Shown here one piece after another: positions 34,276-44,996 of a stretch of DNA of 64,000 bases. Under the pieces are notes generated by a model. That model saw nothing but the letters and a program-made list of their open reading frames with translations, had not been told where the DNA came from and made no database searches. Within the stretch, counting starts at the first letter, position 1. Every line of letters starts with the position of its first letter. This stretch comes from Haematobia irritans (lineage: Eukaryota; Arthropoda; Insecta; Diptera; Muscidae), in assembly GCF_050003625.1 (NCBI RefSeq), contig NC_134400.1:51712066-51776065 (forward strand), written 5' to 3'. A program made the translations under genes and the position numbers.

Positions 34276-34368
34276 TGTAGGTGGTTCAAATAATGCACGC
34301 TATTTATCAAAATTTAAAATTATTTATTTTTAGAAATTGATAGCAATAATTTGAAAATTTAACAAGTA

Positions 34369-35299
34369 AAGGGTGATTTGTTAAGAGCTTGATAACTTTT
34401 TTTTTTTAAAACGCATAAAATTTGCAAAATCTCATCGGTTCTTTATTTGAAACGTTAGATTGGTCCATGACATTTACTTTTTGAAGATAATTTCATTTAA
34501 ATGTTGACCGCGGCTGCGTCTTAGGTGGTCTATTCGGAAAGTCCAATTTTGGGCAACTTTTTCGAGCATTTCGGCCGGAATAGCCCGAATTTCTTCGGAA
34601 ATGTTGTCTTCCAAAGCTGGAATAGTTGCTGGCTTATTTCTGTAGACTTTAGACTTGACGTAGCCCCACAAAAAATAGTCTAAAGGCGTCAAATCGCATG
34701 ATCTTGGTGGCCAACTTACCGGTCCATTTCTTGAGATGAATTGTTCTCCGAAGTTTTCCCTCAAAATGGCCATAGAATCGCGAGCTGTGTGGCATGTAGC
34801 GCCATCTTGTTGAAACCACATGTCAACCAAGTTCAGTTCTTCCATTTTTGGCAACAAAAAGTTTGTTAGCATCGAACGATAGCGATCGCCATTCACCGTA
34901 ACGTTGCGTCCAACAGCATCTTTGAAAAAATACGGTCCAATGATTCCACCAGCGTACAAACCACACCAAACAGTGCATTTTTCGGGATGCATGGGCAGTT
35001 CTTGAACGGTTTCTGGTTGCTCTTCACTCCAAATGCGGCAATTTTGCTTATTTACGTAGCCATTCAATCAGAAATGAGCCTCATCGCTGAACAAAATTTG
35101 TCGATAAAAAAGCGGATTTTCTGCCAACTTTTCTAGGGCCCATTCACTGAAAATTCGACGTTGTGGCAGATCGTAAGTCTATTCATGATGAAATGTCAAA
35201 GCATACTGAGCATCTTTCTCTTTGACACCATGTCTGAAATCCCACGTGATCTGTCAAATACTAATGCATGAAAATCCTAACCTCAAAAGAATCACCCTT
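34369..35299 (-). mobile_element. mariner-type element (AAGGGTGATT ends), deletion copy 1
   Basis: TA flanks both ends (34367-34368 and 35300-35301). The inverted termini share AAGGGTGATT, after which the two ends differ (TGTTAAGAGCTTGATAAC versus CTTTTGAGGTTAGG). It is inserted in the head of an mmA copy. At 931 bp it has lost the N-terminal part of the transposase. Confidence 0.93.
34474..35067 (-). pseudogene. mariner-type transposase, C-terminal part
   Basis: The frame holds NGYVNKQNCRIWSEEQPE, TVWCGLYAGGIIGPYFF, DMWFQQDGATCHTARDS (second Asp), WPPRSCDLTPLDYFLWG (third Asp) and a C-terminus ending HLNEIIFKK. Just upstream the first-Asp block FSDEAHF is present, but the next Trp codon is TGA. 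Further up, a deletion joins the codons after MNRL to those for LPQRRIFSEWAL and shifts the frame. I count 36 residues between the second and third acidic positions. The DNA-binding domain is absent. Confidence 0.92.
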
Positions 35300-37739
35300 T
35301 ATATACGGCCGTAAGCTTATGTACCAGGCCGAAGCTTATGTACCCTCCATCATGGATTGCGTAGAAACTTCTTCTAAACACAGCATTCCACAATCGAATT
35401 ACTTAAGTTGCGGTAACGCTTGCCGATGGCAAGGTATCTTAAAACCTCCTAACACCATCTTCTAAATTGTATGTAAGTCCATACGTGATATATATATTAA
35501 ATCAAAAAAGATCGATCCAATACGTATATAATTCAGTTTGACAAAGTAGACATAAAATTTTGACAAAGTTTTCTACAGAAATAAAATTTCAACAAAATTT
35601 TCTATAGAAATAAAATTTTCACACAATTTTCTATAGAAATAAAAATTTTGACAAAATTTTCTATAGAAAGAAAATTTTGACAAAAATTTCTACAGAAATA
35701 AAATTTTAACAAAATTTTCTATAGAAATAAACTTTTGACAAAATTTTCTATAGAAATAAAATCTTGGTAGGTTATTTTTGGCTCGAGTGGCAACCATGAT
35801 TATGAACCGAATAAAATTTGAACAAAATTTTCTATAGAAATAAAATTTTGACTATGATGAAAATTTTATTATGAACCGAATAAAATTTTAACAAAATTTT
35901 CTATAGAAATAAAATTTTCTATAGAAATAAAATTTGGTAGATTATTTTTGGCTCTAGTGGCAACCATGATTATGAACCGATATGGAGGCTCCGGAGGTCA
36001 AATCTGGAGAACGTTTTATATGGGGGCTGTATATAATTATGGACCGATATGGACCAATTCTGGCACGGTTGTTGAAGATCATATACTAACACCATGTTCC
36101 AAATTACAACCGGATTGGATGAAATTTCCTTCTCTTGGAGACTTCGCAAGCCAAATCTGGGGATCTGTTTATATGGGGGCTATATATAATTATTAACCGA
36201 TGTGGACCAATTTTTGCATGGTTGTTAGAGACCATATACCAACATCATGTAGAAAATTTCAGGCGGATCGGATGAAATTTGTTTCTCTTTGAGGCTCCGC
36301 AACCCAAATCTGGGGATCGGTTTATATGGGCGCTATATATAATTATGGACCGATGTGGACAAATTTTTGCATGGTTGTTAGAGACCATATACCAATACCA
36401 TGTACCAAATTTCAGCCGGATCGGATGCAATTTGCTTCTTTTTGAGGCTTCGCAAGCCAAATCTGGAGATCGGTTTATATGGGGTCTATATATAATTATG
36501 GACCGATGTGGACCAATTTTTGCATGGTTGTTAGAGACCATATACCAACATCATGTACAAAATTTCAGATGGATCGGATGAAATTTGCTTCTCTTTGAGG
36601 CTCCGCAAACCAAATCTGGGGATCGGTTTATATGGGGGCTATATATAATTATGGACCGATGTGGACCAATTTTTGCATGGTTGTTAGAGACCATATACCA
36701 ACACCATGTACCAAATTTCAGCCGGATCGGATGCAATTTGCTTCTCTTTGAGGCTTCGCAAGCCAAATCTGGAGATCGGTTTATATGGGGTTTATATATA
36801 ATTATGGACCGATGTGGACCAATTTTTGCATGGTTGTTAGAGACCATATACCAACATCATGTACAAAATTTCAGAGGGATCGGATGAAATTTGCTTCTCT
36901 TTGAGGCTCCGCAAGCCAAATCTGGGGATCGGTTTATATGGGGGCTATATATAATTATGGACCGATGTGGACCAATTTTTGCATGGTTGTTAGAGACCAT
37001 ATACCAACATCATGTATCAAATTACAGCCGGATCGGATGAAATTTTCTTCTCTTTGAGGCTCCGCAAGACAAATCTGGGGATCGGTTTATATGGGGGCTA
37101 TATATAATTATGGACCGATGTGGACCAATTTTTGCATGGTTGTTAGAGACCATATACCAACCCCATGTACCAAATTTCAGGTGGATCGGATGAAATTTGC
37201 TTCTCTTTTTTGGCTCCGCAAGCCAAATCTGGGGATCGGTTTATATGGGGGCTATATATAATTATGGACCGATGTGGACCAATTTTTGCACGTTTGTTAG
37301 ATACCATATACAAACACCATATACCAAATTTCAGCCGGATCGGATGAAATATGCTTCTGTTAGAGGCTCCACAAGCCAAATCTGAGGGTCCCTTTATATG
37401 GGGGCTATACGTAAAAGTGGACCGATATGGCCCATTTTCAACACCATCCGACCTACGCCGATAACAACTACTTGTGCCAAGTTTCAAGTCGATAGCTTGT
37501 TTCGTTCGGAAGTTAGCGTGATTTCAACAGACGGACGGACGGACGGACGGACATGCTTAGATCGACTCAGAATTTCAGCACGACCCAGAATATATATACT
37601 TTATGGGGTCTTAGAGCAATATTTCGATGTGTTACAAACGGAATGACAAAATTAATATACCCCCATCCTATGATGGAGGGTATAAAAATTGAAGTGAAAA
37701 AATAGTTTGACAAAAAACACAAAACAAATTAGATTTAAA

Positions 37740-38768
37740 CAACTAAGGAAAGTCTAAAGTCGGGCGGGGCCGACTATATTATACCCTGCAACACCTTGTA
37801 GATCTAAATTTTCGATACCATATCACATCCGTCAATTGTGTTGGGGGCTATATGTTATATAAAGGTTTGTCCCAAATACATATATTTAAATATCACTCGA
37901 TCTGGACAGAATTTGATAGACTTCTACAAAATCTATAGACTTCAACTAAATCGGAGCAAAAAATTGGCCTCTGTGGTCATATAAGTGTAAATCGGGCGAA
38001 AGCTATATATGGGAGCTATATCAAAATCTGAACCGATTTCATCCAAGTTTGGCACACTTGACTACACTACTAATTTTACTCCTAGTGCAAAATTTCAACC
38101 AAATTGGGGTAAAACTCTGGCTTCTGGGACCGTATTAGTCCATATCGGGCGAAAGATATATGGGAGCTATATCTAAATCTGAACTGATTTCAATAAAATT
38201 TGGCATACTTACCGATACAATTAAACATACTCCTTGTGCAAAATTTGAAGCAAGTCAGGGCAAAACTCTGTCTTTTGTGGCCATATAAATCCAAATCGGA
38301 AGAAAGATATATATGGGAGCTATATCTAAATCTGAACAGATTTTAACCAAATTTACCAAGCATTGGTAGAATGCCAACTCTACTCTCTGTGCAAAATTTC
38401 ACGAAAATCGGTAGTAAACTTTGCCATATGAGTCTAAATCGGACGAAAGATATATATGGGAGCTATATCTAAATCTGAACCGATTTTTTCGAAAATCAGT
38501 AGCGATCGTCTTTGTTCCCCAAAACGACCCTGTGTCAAATTTGAGGACGATCGGACTTAAACTGCGACCTGTACTTTGCGCACAAAAATACATGAACAGC
38601 CAGACAGACAGACGGACGGACAGACAGACGGACATCGCTAAATCGACTCAGAATTTAATTCTAAGACGATCGGTATACTAAACGATGGGTCTCCGACTTT
38701 TCCTTCTTGGCGTTACTTACAAATGCACAAACTTATTATACCCTGTTCCACAGTGTGGTGCAGGGTAT
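37740..38768 (+). repeat. mmB copy with both ends
   Basis: The head CAACTAAGGAAAGTCTAAAG and AGTCGGGCGGGGCCGACT, modules with TATATGGGAGCTATATCTAA, the microsatellite CAGACAGACAGACGGACGG, ATCGCTAAATCGACTCAGAA and the tail TATACCCTGTTCCACAGTGT with GGTGCAGGGTATA are all present. The tail folds as TATACCCTG/CAGGGTATA around CCACA-G-TGTGG. It is inserted in the left LTR between TTAGATTTAAA and AATCAAATT, with no clear target duplication. Confidence 0.9.
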
Positions 38769-39670
38769 AAAAATCAAATTTAACAAGTATATACGGCCGT
38801 AAGTTCGGCCAGGCCGAAGCTTATGTACCCTCCATCATGGATTGCGTAGAAACTTCTTCTAAACACTGACATCCACAATCGAATTACTTAAAATGCGGTA
38901 ACGCTTGCCGATGGCAAGGTATCTTAAAACCTCCTAACACCATCTTCTAAATTGTATGTAAGTCCATACGTGGTATATATTAAATCAAACAAGTATATAC
39001 GGCCGTAAGTTCGGCCAGGCCGAAGCTTATGTACCCTCCATCATGGATTGCGTAGAAACTTCTTCTAAACACTGCCATCCACAACCGAATTACTTAAGTT
39101 GCGGTAACGCGTGCAAGGTATCTTAAAACCTCCTAACACCATCTTCTAAATTGTATGTAAGTCCATACGTGGTATATATTAAATCAAAAAAGATCGATCC
39201 AATACGTATATAATTCAGTTTGACAAAGTAGACATAAAATTTTGACAAAATTTTCTACAGAAATAAAATTTTAACAAAATTTTCTATAGAAATAAAATTT
39301 TCTATAGAAATAAAAATTTTGACAAAATTTTCTATAGAAAGAAAATTTTGACAAAAATTTCTACAGAAATAAAATTTTAACAAAATTTTCTATAGAAATA
39401 AACTTTTGACAAAATATTCTATAGAAATAAAAACTTGGTAGATTATTTTTGGTTCGAGTGGCAACCATGATTATGAACCGAATAAAATTTGAACAAAATT
39501 TTGTATAGAAATAAAATGTTGACAATGATGAAAATTTTATTATGAACCGAATAAAATTTTAACAAAATTTTCTCTAGAAATAAAATGTTGACAAAATTTT
39601 CTATAGAAATAAAATGTTGACAAAATTTTCTATATAATAAAATTTTGGTAGATTATTTTTGGCTCTAGTG

Positions 39671-40325
39671 CACTGAAAAAAATATTGTCGTGAGGTCAAA
39701 GATATCATGTCTTTAAAATACGAATGCAAATTTTGCTTAGCATAGAAGACGCATTTCTCTAATATAAAGTTTTTTTCCTTGTCCAAAATTCGATAAACTT
39801 TTCAATGAAGTTGTATTGTCCTTATAATTAAGTGATTTCACTTAAAAATGGGTATCGTAATATGAAAGAAAAAATGTTTGGGCTAAGGTCAACTTGACTT
39901 TAATAATTCAGAAAAAATCTTTAAATTTAATGAAATTGTCTTTAAATTTGTTGTCTTTTTGCATCTTAATTGCAAAGCAAAAAATCGTTCAAAAATAGGA
40001 CATGTTTTTCAATACTTTATTTTAAAGACGTTTTTACTTGAAAAATAGCATAATTTCTACTGGAAGTCGAGTCTGAATTTGGAAAATAAAGTTGTCGTTA
40101 ACTCGTTTTTAAAGGACTTTCATAGCATATGAAGAAAAAAAGCTAAAAAAGCGAAAACTTAAAATTTGCTTCCTAGAAGCAAGTACTCAAAACCCAAATT
40201 TAAAAGAGAATTGTGTCTTAAAAGTATCCTTACTTGTATTCTCCGCTTCTTTGGCTCGGAATCAATACCAAAATCTTTAAAGTAAAGACAAAATCTTTGG
40301 AACCGGGCATGCTTTTTTTTCAGTG
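39671..40325. mobile_element. CACTGAAAA-type element, complete
   Basis: The ends CACTGAAAAAAA and TTTTTTTTCAGTG are inverted. The mmA line GGCTCTAGTG / TGGCAACCGTGA continues across it with TG duplicated. The AT-rich interior contains no protein frame. Confidence 0.75.
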
Positions 40326-42644
40326 TGGCAACCGTGATTATGAACCGATATGGACCAAGTTTTGTGTGATTGGAGCAATTGTTGTATGGTTGTTGGCGAC
40401 CATATACTAACACCACGTTCCTAATTTGAACCGGATCGGATGAATTTTGCTCCTCCAAGAGGCTCCGGAGGTCAAATCTGGAGAACGTTTTATATGGGGG
40501 CTATATATAATTATGGACCGATATGGACCAATTCTGGCACAGTTGTTAAAGATCATATACTAACACCATGTTCAAAATTACAACCGGATCGGATGTAATT
40601 TGCTTCTCTTTGAGGCTTCGCAAGCCAAATCTGGAGATCGGTTTATATGGGGTCTATATATAAGTATGGACCGATGTGGACCAATTTTTGCATGGTTGTT
40701 AGAGACCATATACCACCATCATGTACCAAATTTCTGCCGGATCGGATGAAATTTGCTTCTCTTTGAGGCTCCACAAGCCAAATCTGGGGATCGGTTTATA
40801 TGGGGGCTATATATAATTATGGACCGATGTGGACTAATTTTTGCATGATTGTTAGAGACCGTCTACCACCACCATGTAGCAAATTTCAGCTGGATCGGAT
40901 TAAATTTGCTTCTCTTAGAGGCTCCACAAGCCAAATCTGGGGGTCGGTTTATATGGGGGCTATATATAATTATAGACCGATGTGAACCAATTTTTGCATG
41001 ATTGTTAGAGACCATCTACCAACACCATGTACCAAATTTCAGCCGGATCGGATGAAATATGCTTCTCGTAGAGGCTCCACAAGCCAAATCTGGGGATCGG
41101 TTTATATGGGGGCTATATATAATTATGGACCGATGTGGACCAATTTTTGCATGGTTGTTAGAGACCATATACCAACACCATATACCAAATTTCAGCCGGA
41201 TCGGATGAAATATGCTTCTCTTAGAGGCTCCACAAGCCAAATCTGGGGATCGGTTTATATGGGGGCTATATATAATTATGGACCGATGTGGACCAATTTT
41301 TGCATAGTTGTTAGAGACCATATAACAACACCATGTACCAAATTTCAGCTGGATCGGATGAAATATGCTTATCTTAGAGGCTCCACAAGCCAAATCTGGG
41401 GATCGGTTTATATGGGGGCTATATATAATTATGGACCGATGTGAACCAATTTTTGCATGGTTGTTAGAGACCATCTACCAACACCATACACCAAATTTCA
41501 GCCCGATCGGATGAAATATGCTTCTGTTAGAGGCTCCACAAGCCAAATCTGAGGGTCCCTTTATATGGGGGCTATACGTAAAAGTGGACCGATATGGCCC
41601 ATTTTCAATACCATCCGACCTACATCGATAACAACTACTTGTGCCAAGTTTCAAGTCGATAGCTTGTTTCGTTCGGAAGTTAGCGTGATTTCAACAGACG
41701 GACGGACGGACGGACGGACATGCTTAGATCGACTCAGAATTTCACCACGACCCAGAATATATATACTTTATGGGGTCTTAGAGCAATATTTCGATGTGTT
41801 ACAAACGGAATGACAAAGTTAATATACCCCCATCCTATGATGGAGGGTATAAAAAGATCGATCCAATACGTAAACAATTCAGTTTGACAAAGTAGGCATA
41901 AAATTTTGACAAAATTTTCTACAGAAATAAAATTTTAACAAAATTTTCTATAGAAATAAAATTTTAACAAAATTTTCTATAGAAATAAAATGTTCACAAA
42001 ATTTTCTATAGAAATAAAAATTTTGACAAAATTTTCTATAGAAAGAAAATTTTGACAAAAATTTCTACAGAAATAAAGTTTTAACAAAATTTTCTATAGG
42101 AATAAACTTTTGACAAAATTTTCTATAGAAATAAAATTTTGGTAGATTATTTTTGACTCTAGTGGCAACTATTATTATGAACCGATATGGACCAATTTTT
42201 GTGTGATTGGACCAATTTTGGTATGGTTGTTAGCGACCATATACTAACACCACGTTCCTAATTTGAACCGGATCGGATGAATTTTGCTCCTCCAAGAGGC
42301 TCCGGAGATCAAATCTGGAGAATGTTTTATATGGGGGATATATATAATTATGGACCAATTCTGGCACGGTTGTTAAAGGTCATATATTAACACCATGTTC
42401 CAAATTACAACCGGATTGGATGAAATTTGCTTCTCTTGGAGACTTCGCAAGCCAAATCTGTGGATCGGTTTATATGGGGGCTATATATAATTATGATCCG
42501 ATGTGGACCAATTTTTGCATGGTTGTTAGAGACCATATACCAATATCATCTACCATCAGGCGGATCGGATGAAATATGCTTCTCTTAGGAGCTCCACAAC
42601 CCAAATCTGGGGATCGGTTTATATGGGCGCTATATATAATTATT

Positions 42645-42995
42645 ATTGGGGAGCCACCGTGGTGCAATGGTTAGCATGCCCGCCTTGCATACACAAGATC
42701 GTGGGTTCGATTCCTGCTACGACCGAACACCAAAAAGTTTTTCAGCGGTGGATTATCCCACCTCAGTAATGCTGGTGACATTTCTGAGGATTTCAAAGCT
42801 TCTCTAAGTGGTTTCACTGCAATGTGGAACGCCGTTCGGACTCGGCTATAAAAAGGAGGTCCCTTGTCATTGAGCTTAACATGGAATCGGGCAGCACTCA
42901 GTGATAAGAGAGAAGTTCACCACTGTGGTATCACAATGGACTGAATAGTCTAAGTGAGCCTGATACATCGGGCTGCCACATAACCTAACCTAACC
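42645..42995 (+). mobile_element. tRNA-derived SINE with 13-bp target duplication
   Basis: The head has a tRNA-like A box (GTGGTGCAATGGTTAGCATG) and B box (GTGGGTTCGATTCCTGC). The ~270-bp body ends in ATAACCTAACCTAACC, a short tandem tail. The target duplication ATATATAATTATT (42632-42644 and 42996-43008) is exact and lies in an mmA module. It is transcribed by Pol III and mobilised in trans by a LINE in known SINEs. It encodes no protein. Confidence 0.93.
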
Positions 42996-43424
42996 ATATA
43001 TAATTATTGACCGATGTGGACCAATTTTTTCACGGTTGTTAGAGACCATATACCTACACCATGTACCAAATTTCAGCCCGATCGGATGAAATATGCTTCT
43101 CTTAGAGACTCCACAAGCCAAATCTGGGGATCGGTTTAAATGGGGGCTATATATAATTATGGACCGATGTGAACCAATTTTTGCATGGTTGTTAGAGACC
43201 ATATACCAACACCATATACCAAATTTCAGCCGGATCGGATGAAATATGCTTCTGTTAGAGGCTCCACAAGCCAAATCTGATGGTCCCTTTATATGGGGGC
43301 TATACGTAAAAGTGGACCGATATGGCCCATTTTCAATACCATCCGACCTACATCGATAACAACTACTTGTGCCAAGTTTCAAGTCGATAGCTTGTTTCGT
43401 TCGGAAGTTAGCGTGATTTCAACA

Positions 43425-43471
43425 GACGGACGGACGGACGGACGGACGGACGGACGGACGGACGGACGGAC
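43425..43471 (+). repeat. (GACG)n microsatellite, about 12 units
   Basis: It sits at the fixed mmA position before ACATGCTTAGATC. Sister copies have about 6 units (37530, 41697), 4 (44832) or 3 (7243), so this one has expanded. Confidence 0.95.
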
Positions 43472-43604
43472 ATGCTTAGATCGACTCAGAATTTCACCAC
43501 GACCCAGAATATATATACTTTATGGGGTCTTAGAGCAATATTTCGATGTGTTACAAACGGAATGACAAAGTTAATATACCCCCATCCTATGATGGAGGGT
43601 ATAA

Positions 43605-43748
43605 CAAAATTTTCTATAGAAATAAAATTTTGACAAAATTTTCTATAGAAATAAAATTTTGACAAAATTTTCTATAGAAATAAAATTTTGACAAAATTTT
43701 CTATAGAAATAAAATTTTGACAAAATTTTCTATAGAAATAAAATTTTG
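43605..43748 (+). repeat. 28-bp tandem repeat block of mmA
   Basis: Five nearly perfect units of TCTATAGAAATAAAATTTTG plus ACAAAATT. Each contains the palindromes TTTCTATAGAAA and AAAATTTT. Equivalent blocks are at 6060-6330, 21636-21810, 32195-32420 (reverse), 35530-35940, 39230-39660 and 41900-42145. Confidence 0.92.
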
Positions 43749-44996
43749 GTAGATTATTTTAATTAGTGGCAACCATGATTATGAACCGATATGGACCAAT
43801 TTTTGTGTGATTGGACCAATTTTGGTATGGTTGTTAGCGACCATATACTAACACCACGTTCCTAATTTGAACCGGATCGGATGAATTTTGCTCCTCCAAG
43901 AGGCTCCGGATGTCAAATTTGGAGAACGTTTTATATGGGGGCTATATATAATTATCTACCGATATGGACCAATTCTGGCACGGTTTTTAAAGATCATATA
44001 CTAACACCATGTTCCAAATTACAACCGGATTGGATGAAATTTGCTTCTCTTTGAGGCTCCGCAACCCAAATCTGGGGATCGGTTTATATGGGGGCTATAT
44101 ATAATTATGGACCGATGTGAACCAATTTTTGAACGGTTGTTAGATACCATATACCAATACCATGTACCAAATTTCAGCCGGATCAAATGCAATTTGCTTC
44201 TCTTTGAGGCTTCGCAAGCCAAATCTGGAGATCGGTTTATATGGGGACTATATATAATTATGGACCGATGTGGACCAATTTTTGCATGGTTGTTAGAGAC
44301 CATATACCAACACCATGTACCAAATTTCAGCCGGATCGGATGAAATTTTCTTCTCTTTGAGGCTCCGCAAGCCAAATCTGGGGATCGGTTTATATGGGGG
44401 CTATATATAATTATGGACCGATGTGAACCAGTTTTTGCACGGTTGTTAGAGACCATATACCAACACCATGTACCAAATTTCAGCCGGATCGGATGAAATT
44501 TGCTTCTCTTTTAGGCTCCGCAAGCCAAATCAGGGGATCGGTTTATATGGGGACTATATATAATTATGGACCGATGTGGACCAATTTTTGCATGGTTGTT
44601 AGAGACCATATACCAACACCATGTACCAAATTTCAGCCGGATCGGATGAAATATGCTTCTGTTAGAGGCTCCACAAGCCAAATCTGAGGGTCCCTTTATA
44701 TGGGGGCTATACGTAAAAGTGACCCGATATGGCCCATTTTCAATACCATCCGACCTACATCGATAACAACTACTTGTGCCAAGTTTCAAGTCGATAGCTT
44801 GTTTCGTTCGGTAGTTAGCGTGATTTCAACAGACGGACGGACGGACATGCTTAGATCGACTCAGAATTTCACCACGACCCAGAATATATATGCTTTATGG
44901 GGTCTTAGAGCAATATTTCGATGTGTTACAAACTGAATGACAAAGTTAATATACCCCCATCCTATGATGGAGGGTATAAAAACGGGTGTCGCCACA

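Larger units (their letters stand above)
34361..37688 (+). repeat. mmA copy with long module array and nested mariner
   Basis: The head AACAAG-TA is split by the mariner at 34369-35299 and resumes TATACGGCCGTAAGC. Two blocks of 28-bp repeats (35530-35940) follow, then eight modules at 152-154-bp spacing (TATATGGG at 36170, 36323, 36475, 36627, 36780, 36932, 37086 and 37240), the GACG microsatellite at 37530, the core, and the tail hairpin ATACCCCCATCCTATGATGG with AGGGTATAAAA. It sits inside the left LTR. Confidence 0.9.
38776..44981 (+). repeat. head-to-tail array of mmA units
   Basis: A head-only unit (38776-38993) is followed by a full-length unit (38994-41852) and two units lacking the head (about 41853-43604 and 43605-44981). 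Each ends in the mmA core and a GATGGAGGGTATA tail, and the next starts directly with GATCGATCCAATACG or the 28-bp repeats. All are in the same orientation. Nested inside are a CACTGAAAA element and a SINE. Confidence 0.88.
34276..44996 (-). repeat. left LTR of Ty3/gypsy-type element, split by nested insertions
   Basis: TGTAGGTGGTTCAAATAATG at 34276 matches the right LTR at 52157. Further matches are AATAATTTGAAAAT (34348 and 53415), TTGAAGTGAAAAAATA (37689 and 53438) and TTAGATTTAAA (37730 and 53478), then AATCAAATT (38769 and 53489). The other edge is CGGGTGTCGCCACA at 44983-44996, next to a purine tract (GGAAGGGGAGTAT on the minus strand). The real LTR pieces sum to under 200 bp, and the rest is inserted mmA and mmB. 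A segment seen in the right LTR after AATCAAATT is missing here. Confidence 0.7.

Noticed and set aside
40998..41474. Long frames with a repeated GAIYNYGPMWTNF-type peptide, open on both strands
   Set aside because: The mmA module is 153 bp, a multiple of three, so a frame free of stops in one module stays open in all of them, on both strands. There is no start, codon bias or conservation beyond the DNA repeat.
43605..43748. CRISPR-like array of 28-bp repeats
   Set aside because: The repeats are contiguous with no spacers, belong to a eukaryotic mobile element, and there are no cas genes.
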